From positions 1-64,000 of the forward strand of contig NZ_JABETO010000024.1 of assembly GCF_013055795.1 (NCBI RefSeq): a DNA stretch of 64,000 bases, read 5' to 3'. The stretch's first letter is position 1. Every line of letters starts with the position of its first letter. A program made the position numbers and the translations under genes. Under the pieces are notes generated by a model. That model searched no databases and had not been told where the DNA came from. It saw only the letters and a program-made list of their open reading frames with translations. Of the stretch, positions 50,169 to 57,406 are shown piece after piece. The stretch comes from Streptomyces sp. I05A-00742. GTDB taxonomy: Bacteria > Actinomycetota > Actinomycetes > Streptomycetales > Streptomycetaceae.

Positions 50169-50612
50169 GTGACGACCTTCCCCTCGACGCCGCCCGTCGG
50201 CCTGGAGTACACGGACGTCCAGCACTTCTACGCACGTCAGATGAGGTGGCACGACGAGGGCGAGGCCGAGCTGTTCGCGGCGACGTTCACCGTCGACGGC
50301 AGCTTCGACGCCACCCCCTTCCCCGCGCCCGCCGTCGGCCGCCCGGCGATCGCGGAGGCCGTGCGCCAGGCCCGGGTCCGCCACGCCGAGCTGGTGCGCG
50401 ACGCGCACATCCGGCACTGGGTGGGCATGACGGCCGTCGACCTCCAGGACGACGGCACGCTGCGGGTGGAGAGCTACGCGGTGGTGTTCCGCACCCCGTT
50501 CGGCGGCTCGCCCTCCCTCCAGTCCACCGCGACGCTCAGCGACGTACTGGTGCGGGACGGCGACGGCTGGCTGGTGCGCAGCCGGCTGGTGCGCCCCGAC
50601 GAACTGGAATGA
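50169..50612 (+). CDS. NTF2/SnoaL-like protein (paralogue 3)
   Basis: A 147-residue NTF2-like (SnoaL_4) protein: LEYTDVQHFYARQMRWHDEGEAELFAATFTVDGSFDATPFPAPAVGRPAIAE, IRHWVGMTAVDLQDDG and the end strand VLVRDGDGWLVRSRLV. The start is GTG 50169, with AGGAG upstream. It sits between the NmrA-like gene and the second ABM gene, i.e. among tailoring oxidoreductases rather than cyclases, which hints that it works with an oxidation step. It is closest to the paralogue at 44767. Confidence 0.82.
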   Translation: MTTFPSTPPVGLEYTDVQHFYARQMRWHDEGEAELFAATFTVDGSFDATPFPAPAVGRPAIAEAVRQARVRHAELVRDAHIRHWVGMTAVDLQDDGTLRVESYAVVFRTPFGGSPSLQSTATLSDVLVRDGDGWLVRSRLVRPDELE

Positions 50613-50662
50613 CCGCACGGCGGACGGCCGCTCCCGCCCGACCTCCCGAAAGGAAAACGCGC

Positions 50663-50962
50663 ATGGTCGTGTTCATCAACAAACTCGTGCTCACCGGCTC
50701 CGCGGCGGAACTGGAAGCCGCCTACGCCGAGGTGGCGGAATTCATGCTCAGCCGACCCGGGCTCATCCGTTTCCGGTTCCTCCGCTCGGACGACCACCCG
50801 GAGGTCTATTTCAATGTGGCGGAATGGGAGGACCGGGAGGCGCTGGACACGGCGCTCAAGGACCCCGAGTTCCATGCCCGGGTGAGCAAGGTGCTGCCGC
50901 TCATCAAGGGCGATCCGCACATCGCCGAAGTGGTGCACCACGGCGCGCCCGCGCGCGTCTGA
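50663..50962 (+). CDS. ABM-family monooxygenase (paralogue 2)
   Basis: A 99-residue ABM-fold protein: VVFINKLVLTGSAAELEAAYAEVAEFMLSRPGLIRFRFLRS, VYFNVAEWEDREALDTAL and GDPHIAEVV. It is similar to the ABM gene at 45315. This group catalyses cofactor-independent oxygenation or quinone formation on aromatic polyketides, or helps as a cyclase. The ATG at 50663 follows GAAAGGA. It is the last gene of the unit starting at 45891; the minimal PKS genes start about 250 bp later from their own promoter. Confidence 0.86.
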   Translation: MVVFINKLVLTGSAAELEAAYAEVAEFMLSRPGLIRFRFLRSDDHPEVYFNVAEWEDREALDTALKDPEFHARVSKVLPLIKGDPHIAEVVHHGAPARV

Positions 50963-51067
50963 CACCCCTCCGGTATCCCCCGGGCGGCGGCCGGACTTCC
51001 GGCCGCCGCCGTCGTTTTGGGCGCCGCGGCGTCCGAAGTACGTACCGCGGCGCCATGTCCGGCGGGG

Positions 51068-51100
51068 TTCGAGCGGCACTTGAGGTGTGCTGCCGATATT
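51068..51100 (+). promoter_or_regulatory. Candidate SARP-dependent promoter of the minimal PKS genes
   Basis: TTCGAGC (51068-51074) and CTTGAGG (51079-51085) are 11 bp apart. A -10-like GATATT (51095-51100) follows 9 bp later, the spacing seen for SARP promoters. It is 110 bp before the KSalpha start codon. Confidence 0.6.
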
Positions 51101-51209
51101 CGATGTCGAAGGCTTCCGGCGAGAAGGGAAAGTCCCGCGTGAGCACTCCGCATCATTCGAACGGGCCGCGTCCGGTCCGTCAGTTCTTCTCTGCTGAAGG
51201 GGGTGCGTG

Positions 51210-52475
51210 ATGCGACGGCGCGTCGTCATCACGGGAATCGGCACGGTGGCACCGGGCGGTGTCGACAGGAAACAGTTCTGGGAGTTCATCTCGTCCGGCC
51301 GCACGGCCACCCGGACCATCTCCCTCTTCGACGCCGCGTCGTTCCGCTCACGCGTCGCCGCGGAGGCCGACTTCGACGCGTCGGCGCTCCTGAGCCTGCG
51401 GGAGGCGCGGCGGCTGGACCGGGCCGCACAGTTCGCGGTGGTCGGTGCCCGGGAGGCGTTGGCCGACAGCGGGCTGGACCTCTCCGCGACCGACCCGCAC
51501 CGCGTGGGCGTCACGCTCGGCAGCGCGGTGGGCGCGAGCGCCAGCCTGGACCAGGAGTTCGCGGTCGTCAGCGACACCGGCCGGCAGTGGCTGGTGGACC
51601 ACCGCTACGCCGTGCCGCACCTCTACGACTACTACGTGCCCAGCTCGATGGCGGCCGAGGTCGCCTGGGTGGCCGGCGCGGAGGGCCCGACCGCCCTGGT
51701 CTCCACCGGCTGCACCTCCGGGCTGGACGCGGTGGGGCACGCGGTGGAGCTCATCCGCGAGGGCTCGGCCGACGTCATGGTCGCGGGGGCGACGGAGGCC
51801 CCGATCTCCCCGATCACCGTGGCCTGCTTCGACGCCATCAAGGCCACCACGCCGCGCAACGACGACCCGGAGCACGCCTCCCGCCCCTTCGACCGGACCC
51901 GCAACGGGTTCGTGCTCGGCGAGGGGTGCGCCCTGTTCGTCCTGGAGGAGCTGGAGAGCGCCCGGCGGCGCGGCGCCCATGTGTACGCGGAGATCGCCGG
52001 TTTCGCGTCCCGCTGCAACGCGTACCACATGACCGGGCTGCGGCCGGACGGCAAGGAGATGGCGGCGGCCATCGGCGCGGCCCTGGACGAGGCCCGGCTG
52101 GACGGCGACCGTATCGACTACATCAACGCCCACGGCTCGGGGACCAAGCAGAACGACCGGCACGAGACCGCGGCGTTCAAGCGCAGCCTCGGCGAGCACG
52201 CCTACCGGACACCGGTCAGCTCGATCAAGTCCATGATCGGTCATTCCCTCGGGGCCATCGGCTCGCTGGAGATCGCGGCGTGCGCGCTGGCGATGGAGCA
52301 CTCGGTGGTGCCTCCCACGGCCAACCTGCACGAGCCGGACCCCGAGTGCGACCTGGACTACGTGCCCCTGGAGGCCCGCGAGCGGCGGCTCGACGCCGTC
52401 CTGAGCGTGGGCAGCGGCTTCGGCGGCTTCCAGAGCGCGATGGTCCTCACCAACCCGGAGGTGCGGGCCGCATGA
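51210..52475 (+). CDS. Type II PKS ketosynthase alpha (KSalpha)
   Basis: The 421-residue ketosynthase extends the poly-beta-ketone on the ACP with malonyl units. The active-site Cys is Cys168 in STGCTSGLDAVGHAVE. The two catalytic His are in INAHGSGTKQNDRHET and SMIGHSLGAIGSLE. The N-terminal RRVVITGIGTVAPGGVDRKQFWEF is typical. The ATG at 51210 has AAGGGGG upstream; an in-frame GTG one codon earlier is an alternative. It overlaps KSbeta by 4 bp, as in nearly all type II clusters. Confidence 0.97.
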   Translation: MRRRVVITGIGTVAPGGVDRKQFWEFISSGRTATRTISLFDAASFRSRVAAEADFDASALLSLREARRLDRAAQFAVVGAREALADSGLDLSATDPHRVGVTLGSAVGASASLDQEFAVVSDTGRQWLVDHRYAVPHLYDYYVPSSMAAEVAWVAGAEGPTALVSTGCTSGLDAVGHAVELIREGSADVMVAGATEAPISPITVACFDAIKATTPRNDDPEHASRPFDRTRNGFVLGEGCALFVLEELESARRRGAHVYAEIAGFASRCNAYHMTGLRPDGKEMAAAIGAALDEARLDGDRIDYINAHGSGTKQNDRHETAAFKRSLGEHAYRTPVSSIKSMIGHSLGAIGSLEIAACALAMEHSVVPPTANLHEPDPECDLDYVPLEARERRLDAVLSVGSGFGGFQSAMVLTNPEVRAA

Positions 52476-53743
52476 GCACACCGACCGTCACGGACGACCG
52501 CACCGCCCCCGCGGCGGCCGGCCGGACCACCGGCCGGGCCGTCGTCACGGGGCTGGGCGTCCTGGCCCCCAACGGCCTGTCCGCGGAGGCGTACTGGGAG
52601 GCGGTGCTGGCCGGGCGCAACGGCATCCGGCGCATCACCCGCTTCGACCCGGCCCCCTACCCGTCGGTCCTCGCCGGGGAGATCACCGACTACCGCGCCG
52701 AGGACCACATCCCCAGCCGGCTGCTGCCGCAGACGGACCATGTGACCCGGCTCTCGCTGACGGCCGGCGAGGCCGCGCTCGCGGACGCCGGGGTCGACCC
52801 GGCGGAGCTGGACGAGTACGGCGCCGGCGTCGTCACGGCCAGCTCGGCCGGCGGCTTCGAGTTCGGCCAGCGCGAGCTCCAGGCCCTGTGGAGCAAGGGC
52901 GGTTCGCACGTCAGCGCGTACCAGTCGTTCGCCTGGTTCTACGCGGTCAACACCGGGCAGCTCTCCATCCGGCACGGCATGCGCGGGCCCAGCGGCGTCC
53001 TCGTCAGCGAGCAGGCCGGCGGCCTGGACGCCATCGCCCAGGCCCGCCGCCAGCTCCGCAAGGGCATCGGGCTGCTGCTCACCGGCGCCGTCGACGGGTC
53101 ACTGTGCCCGTGGGGCTGGACCGCGCAGCTGGCCGGCGGCGGACTCAGCACCCGGACCGATCCGGCCCGCGCCTACCTGCCGTTCGACCAGGACGCCAAC
53201 GGGTTCGTGCCGGGCGAGGGCGGCGCCGTCCTCGTCCTGGAGGAGGCCGGGGCGGCCGCGGCCCGCGGGGCGCGGGTGTACGGCGAGATCGCCGGGTACG
53301 CAGCGACGTTCGACCCGCGGCCGGGCAGCGGCCGACCGCCCGGCCTGCGCCGGGCCGTCGAACTCGCCCTCGTCGACGCCGGGGTGGCCCCGGCCGACGT
53401 CGACGTGGTCTTCGCGGACGCCGCCGGGACCCCGGAGGCGGACCGGGCCGAGGCCGAGGCCCTCGCGGCCGTCTTCGGCCCCGGCGGGGTGCCGGTGACG
53501 GCGCCCAAGACGCTGACCGGACGGCTGAACGCGGGCGGTGCCGCACTGGACGTCGCCACCGCCCTGCTCGCCCTGCGGGACGGCGTGGTGCCGCCCACCG
53601 CCCATGTGACCCGCCCGGCGTGGGGTGGGCACATCGCCCTGGTGACCGGTGCGCCGCTGCGGGCCCCGCTGCGGCACGCCCTCGTCCTCGCCCGCGGGCG
53701 AGGGGGTTTCAACACCGCGCTCCTCGTGCGCGGCACCGCCTGA
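52472..53743 (+). CDS. Type II PKS chain-length factor (KSbeta)
   Basis: This 423-residue partner of KSalpha controls chain length and primes by decarboxylating malonyl-ACP. The Cys of KSalpha is replaced by Gln181 in SEQAGGLDAI, the hallmark of CLF. Other marks are GGFEFGQRELQALWSKGG, SAYQSFAWFYAVNTGQLSIRHGM and TAPKTLTGRLNAGGAA. Residues aligned to the actinorhodin gate positions 109/112/116 are Phe129, Gly132 and Leu136, in place of Phe/Thr/Phe, which leaves a longer cavity. The ATGA overlap couples it to KSalpha; ACP follows after 84 bp. Confidence 0.97.
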   Translation: MSTPTVTDDRTAPAAAGRTTGRAVVTGLGVLAPNGLSAEAYWEAVLAGRNGIRRITRFDPAPYPSVLAGEITDYRAEDHIPSRLLPQTDHVTRLSLTAGEAALADAGVDPAELDEYGAGVVTASSAGGFEFGQRELQALWSKGGSHVSAYQSFAWFYAVNTGQLSIRHGMRGPSGVLVSEQAGGLDAIAQARRQLRKGIGLLLTGAVDGSLCPWGWTAQLAGGGLSTRTDPARAYLPFDQDANGFVPGEGGAVLVLEEAGAAAARGARVYGEIAGYAATFDPRPGSGRPPGLRRAVELALVDAGVAPADVDVVFADAAGTPEADRAEAEALAAVFGPGGVPVTAPKTLTGRLNAGGAALDVATALLALRDGVVPPTAHVTRPAWGGHIALVTGAPLRAPLRHALVLARGRGGFNTALLVRGTA

Positions 53744-53827
53744 CCGTTCACATCCCCCTCCCGCATTCCACACAGTTCCTCCGTGATTCCGCGGGCGGGA
53801 AACCGAAGAGAGAGAAAGGTGTAATTC

Positions 53828-54088
53828 ATGTCGGAATTGACCGTGGTGGACCTGGTCGAGATCCTGCGCTCGTGCGCGGGCCAGGACGAGTCCGTCGACC
53901 TGGAGAGCGACGACGTCCTGGACACCCCTTTCGGCGACCTCGGCTACGATTCGCTGGCCCTGCTCCAGGCGACCGGCGAGATAGAGCGGCTGCACAATGT
54001 GACACTGGCCGACGAGACCGTGGGCGAGGCGAATACGCCCCGGAAATACCTCGACCTGGTCAACGCGAGCATCCGGCAGGCCGTCTGA
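53828..54088 (+). CDS. Type II PKS acyl carrier protein
   Basis: The 86-residue carrier protein has the phosphopantetheine Ser42 in LGYDSLALLQATGEIERLH, acidic helices and the family ending TPRKYLDLVNASIRQAV. No phosphopantetheinyl transferase or malonyltransferase is in the cluster, so housekeeping enzymes must serve it. It is the last gene of the KSalpha-KSbeta-ACP unit and is followed by a hairpin. Confidence 0.97.
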   Translation: MSELTVVDLVEILRSCAGQDESVDLESDDVLDTPFGDLGYDSLALLQATGEIERLHNVTLADETVGEANTPRKYLDLVNASIRQAV

Positions 54089-54105
54089 TTCCCCGCGCCA
54101 CCTGC

Positions 54106-54133
54106 CCCGGCGGGCGTTCGGGCGCCCGCCGGG
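54106..54133 (+). terminator. Hairpin after the ACP gene
   Basis: An 11-bp stem CCCGGCGGGCG/CGCCCGCCGGG with a 6-base loop, 18 bp after the ACP stop codon; no T-run. Confidence 0.75.
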
Positions 54134-54156
54134 AGGGCGGCGTCAGGATTGCGCAA

Positions 54157-54178
54157 CCCCTCTTGCACCCCTCTTGCA
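54157..54178 (+). repeat. 11-bp tandem repeat upstream of the SARP gene
   Basis: Two exact adjacent copies of CCCCTCTTGCA. The 11-bp period is that of SARP binding sites. It is about 325 bp before the SARP start codon. Confidence 0.6.
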
Positions 54179-54333
54179 CCCCCTACTAGGGAGGCCACAC
54201 CTATTACGTTTCACCCGTTGATTCCGGCGGACCCCCGTGGGCCGTCGGAATTTCGGCGTGCGCGCCTTGACAGTGCACTGCCGGCGTGACTCGGGGTACC
54301 GCGTGGCCGGTTCCCGACGTTGGCTCCGTCACA

Positions 54334-54362
54334 TTGACAGAATTAATGATTGATTCTTTGAT
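54334..54362 (+). promoter_or_regulatory. Candidate vegetative promoter of the SARP gene
   Basis: TTGACA (54334-54339) and TTTGAT (54357-54362) are 17 bp apart in an AT-rich patch (GAATTAATGATTGATTC). It is about 140 bp before the start codon, an unusually good match to the HrdB-type consensus. Confidence 0.6.
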
Positions 54363-54503
54363 GTAGCGAGCATTGGAAAAGTGCGAAGTTTATTTCCGCA
54401 TCGGCGTACCGGACGGACGGTCCGGAGCCGCCGCTGCGTCGCCACGCCGACTTCTCACGCGTCACGGAGAGGTACCGTTCCAGCGTTAAGGGGGAAATTC
54501 ATC

Positions 54504-55319
54504 ATGGATGTGGGCATTCTGGGTCCGCTTCGGATACGGGTCCACGGGCAGTCGGTGGTGCCGAGCGCCGCAAAACCACGCAAAATCCTCGCGTTACTCG
54601 CGCTGGGCGCGGGCCGCATGGTGCGGGTGGAGGATCTGGTCGAGGAGCTGTGGGAGCAGTCGCCGCCGCGGAGCGCCATGACCACCCTCCAGACCTACAT
54701 CATGCAGCTGCGCAATCTGCTGCGCCGGGCCGGCGCGGGCTGCGGCACCTCCGTGGACCCCAAGGACGTCCTGGAGACCCGCACCGGCGGCTACCGGCTC
54801 AACCTCGACGGCGGTTCCCGGGACATCGACGCCTTCGACCGGTTCGCGCGGATGGGATACGACGCGCTGAAGACCGGCGATCCCCACACCGCCCGCCACT
54901 GGCTCCGCACCGCGCTGGACCTCTGGTGCGGCAGCGCGCTGGAGGACGTCATGGCCGGCCCGATCCTCCAGGGCAAGGTGGTCCGGCTGCACGAGGCCCG
55001 GCTGAGCGTCCTCGAACAGCGCATCACCGCCGACCTCCAGCTGGAACGCTACTTCGAACTCACCGGCGAGCTCACCGAGCTGGCGTCCCAGCACCCGCTC
55101 AACGAGAAGTTCCACGAGCAGCTCATGGTCGTGCTGCACCGGACCGGCCGCCGCAGCCAGGCCCTGGAGGTCTACCAGCGGCTGCGGGGCAACCTGGTCG
55201 AGCAGCTGGGCATGGAACCGGCGGCACCGCTGCGCCGGCTCCAGCAGGCGCTGCTGCACTCCGACAGCGACGTCTTCGACTCCTCGGTCCGGATCCCCGT
55301 CGCCTCCCAGACCTTCTGA
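54504..55319 (+). CDS. SARP-family pathway activator
   Basis: A 271-residue regulator of the AfsR/DnrI/ActII-ORF4 class. A winged-helix DNA-binding domain comes first (about 1-95: VGILGPLRIRVHGQSVVPSAAKPRKILALLALGAGRMVRVEDLVEELW, YIMQLRNLLRR, ETRTGGYRLNL). It is followed by the BTAD helical domain (about 100-250: DIDAFDRFARMGYDALKTGDPHTARHWLRTALDLWCG, LERYFELTGELTELASQHPLNEKFHEQLM). Leu31 is encoded by TTA (54594-54596), so translation should depend on the bldA tRNA and be tied to development. The ATG at 54504 has AAGGGGGAAA upstream. It lies at the end of the cluster next to the minimal PKS and probably activates the 11-bp-phased promoters described here. Confidence 0.95.
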   Translation: MDVGILGPLRIRVHGQSVVPSAAKPRKILALLALGAGRMVRVEDLVEELWEQSPPRSAMTTLQTYIMQLRNLLRRAGAGCGTSVDPKDVLETRTGGYRLNLDGGSRDIDAFDRFARMGYDALKTGDPHTARHWLRTALDLWCGSALEDVMAGPILQGKVVRLHEARLSVLEQRITADLQLERYFELTGELTELASQHPLNEKFHEQLMVVLHRTGRRSQALEVYQRLRGNLVEQLGMEPAAPLRRLQQALLHSDSDVFDSSVRIPVASQTF

Positions 55320-55449
55320 GGCTCCCCCGGGGACCGCGGCCGCCGCCCTCCCCACACCCGCTTCCCCTACACCCTCTTCCCCTCACCCGGCCCGGCGCGA
55401 CAGCGTTGTCGCGGCCGCGGTCCGGACCCTTCCCCGGCCCGTACGGGCC

Positions 55450-55494
55450 ACCGCTGCCGGTCCCCGCCCCCACGCGGCGGGGACCGGCAGCGGT
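55450..55494. terminator. Bidirectional terminator between SARP and MFS genes
   Basis: A 19-bp stem (arm ACCGCTGCCGGTCCCCGCC at 55450-55468) pairs with 55476-55494, 7-base loop, between two convergent genes. Confidence 0.9.
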
Positions 55495-55507
55495 CTTCAT
55501 GGGCATG

Positions 55508-56974
55508 TCACGCCGTAGGTGACGCCGCCCCGGCCGGCTCGTCCTGGACCACGGACTCCGCCTCGTCCCGCTCCCGCCCGCCGATGAGGGTGAGCGCGGC
55601 GACCAGCGCCAGCAGCACAAAGCCCACGCTGACGTAGAACCCCATCGTGTAGCCCTCGGTCAGGGCCACCTCGGTGCGGTGTTCGCCGCCGGAGGTCACC
55701 GAGCTGGTCCGGGCGACGGCGACGGCGTCCAGGATGCCGAGGCCGAGCGCCCCGCCCACCTGCTGGGCGGTGTTGACCAGGCCGGACGCTAGGCCCGCCT
55801 CCTCCGGACGGGTCCCGGAGACGGCGGCGATGGTGATCGGCACCACCGACAGCCCGAAGCCCACGCCGGACACGATGCAGGGGCCGAGGACGTCCCCGAC
55901 GTAGCTGCCGCCCGCACCCCGGAGCTGGGCGAACCACAGGAAGCCCAGGGCCAGCACGATCAGGCCGGTGGACAGGGTGGCCTTCAATCCGATCTTCGTG
56001 GTCAGCCGCCCGGCGACGTTCGCCGCGATGAGGATGCCGGCCGTCAGCGGGAGGTAGGCGACACCCGACGCCAGCGCGCTGTAGTGCAGCACCTGCTGAA
56101 GGTACAGGGCGAGGAAGAAGAACATCGCCAGGAGACCCATGTTGGCCAGCACCGCGACCGCGTTGGCCCCGCGCAGCGTCCGCAGCCGGAAGATGGTCAG
56201 CGGCATCAGCGGGGACCGGGTGCGGGCCTGGATCGCCACAAAGACGATCAGCAGCAGGACACCGCCGGCCAGGCAGCCGATCGTCTGCCCGGAGCTCCAG
56301 CCCGCGTTCTGCGCGTCCACGAGCCCGTACACCAGCAGCGCCAGACCGGCGGTGACGGCGACGGCCCCGGAGAAGTCGAACCCGGGCGCCTGGTCCTCCT
56401 TGCTCTCCATCAGCATGGAGAAGGCCATCAGGACGGCCACCACGCCGATGGGGACGTTGATGAAGAGCACCCAACGCCAGCCCAGGCCCTCGGTGAGCAC
56501 ACCGCCCAGCAGCACACCGGCGGCGCCTCCGGCTCCGTTGGCGGCGCCCCAGATGGCGAACGCGCGGTTGCGCTCCGCGCCCTCCCGGAAGGTGGTCGCC
56601 AGCAGCGACATCGCCGCCGGGGAGACGATCGCGGCGCCGATGCCCTGCACGGCCCGGGTCGCGATCAGCCAGATGTCGGTCTGGGCCATGCCGCCGAAGA
56701 GCGAGGCGAGGGTGAACAGGCCGAGGCCCAGGCAGAACATCCGCCGCCGCCCGAGCCGGTCGGCAAGCCGGCCGCCCAGCAGCAGGAAGCCGCCGAGCGT
56801 CAGGGTGTAGGCGTTGACCACCCAGGTCAGGCCATGTGGGGAGAAGTCGAGATCCTCCTCCATGGACGGCAGCGCGACATTGACGACCGCACTGTCGATC
56901 ACGATCAGGAACTGCGCGGCGACCAGCAGACCGAGGGCCCACGTCTTCTTCCGCGGCGTGAGGTCGGTGGTCAC
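55508..56974 (-). CDS. MFS drug efflux transporter, DHA2 (14-TM) family
   Basis: A 488-residue membrane transporter with about 14 hydrophobic segments. Motif A is GGRLADRLGRRRMF, motif C region GAANGAGGAAGVLLGG, and DSAVVNVALPSM lies in helix 1. This is the EmrB/QacA type that exports toxic aromatic compounds by proton antiport, here most likely the cluster's own product. The start is GTG 56974 with a weak ribosome site. An 18-bp perfect palindrome about 110 bp upstream suggests its own local repressor. It marks the right end of the polyketide cluster. Confidence 0.93.
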   Translation of the reverse strand: MTTDLTPRKKTWALGLLVAAQFLIVIDSAVVNVALPSMEEDLDFSPHGLTWVVNAYTLTLGGFLLLGGRLADRLGRRRMFCLGLGLFTLASLFGGMAQTDIWLIATRAVQGIGAAIVSPAAMSLLATTFREGAERNRAFAIWGAANGAGGAAGVLLGGVLTEGLGWRWVLFINVPIGVVAVLMAFSMLMESKEDQAPGFDFSGAVAVTAGLALLVYGLVDAQNAGWSSGQTIGCLAGGVLLLIVFVAIQARTRSPLMPLTIFRLRTLRGANAVAVLANMGLLAMFFFLALYLQQVLHYSALASGVAYLPLTAGILIAANVAGRLTTKIGLKATLSTGLIVLALGFLWFAQLRGAGGSYVGDVLGPCIVSGVGFGLSVVPITIAAVSGTRPEEAGLASGLVNTAQQVGGALGLGILDAVAVARTSSVTSGGEHRTEVALTEGYTMGFYVSVGFVLLALVAALTLIGGRERDEAESVVQDEPAGAASPTA

Positions 56975-57080
56975 CGGACGCTCACCGCCCGGCCGCCGTC
57001 CGTGCCCGCTAACCGAGCGTCGAACATCTCTCCTCCTAGAGGGGTGGTGATCATCAGGCGCCCATCATGGAATGTGAAGC

Positions 57081-57098
57081 GCACTTGAGGTCAAGTGC
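57081..57098 (-). promoter_or_regulatory. Palindromic operator and candidate promoter of the MFS gene
   Basis: The 18-bp perfect inverted repeat GCACTTGA-GG-TCAAGTGC contains, on the minus strand, TTGACC as a possible -35. CATGAT follows 19 bp later as a possible -10. The layout suggests a ligand-responsive repressor or MerR/SoxR-like control. Confidence 0.55.
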
Positions 57099-57228
57099 CC
57101 CTTCCGGATGCTGGACCGGCGCACGAGCGGCCCTCGTGTGACGCGCGTCATGCCGCCGCCGACCACTGCCGCCCGGGAGGCGGTCATCGCAGGTCAGCGA
57201 AGCGTGTAGAGTGGATTCCGCAAGTCCG

Positions 57229-57301
57229 GCACTCGTAGCTCAACGGATAGAGCACTTGACTACGGATCAAGAGGTTGCAGGTTCGAATCCTGCCGAGTGC
57301 A
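57229..57301 (+). tRNA. tRNA-Arg, anticodon ACG
   Basis: A complete cloverleaf: acceptor GCACTCG/CGAGTGC, D arm GCTC-GAGC, anticodon stem CTTGA/TCAAG with loop CTACGGA (anticodon ACG, read as ICG), T arm GCAGG-TTCGAAT-CCTGC, discriminator A. It flanks the right side of the polyketide cluster. Confidence 0.97.
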
Positions 57302-57307
57302 CAACGG

Positions 57308-57343
57308 AAGGCCCGCCCCGGTTCACCGGAGCGGGCCTTTCTC
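57308..57343 (+). terminator. Terminator after tRNA-Arg(ACG)
   Basis: A 9-bp stem AAGGCCCGC/GCGGGCCTT (57308-57316 and 57331-57339) with an inner CCGG pair, followed by TTCTC. Confidence 0.85.
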
Positions 57344-57406
57344 ATTCCCGTTCACGCGCGCCCGCCGGGCGGCCGGGGCGGCTGTTCCCGCCCCGGCCGC
57401 CCGGGC

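Noticed and set aside
55508..56974. The MFS gene as SARP-activated
   Set aside because: No 11-bp-phased heptamers were seen upstream. A distinct palindrome is present instead, which suggests separate control.
34510..57301. The shared GCAGGTTCGAATCCTGCCG in both tRNA-Arg genes as att sites of a mobile element
   Set aside because: This is the normal T-arm of tRNA-Arg, not a duplicated tRNA end. No integrase or excisionase gene is present between them.
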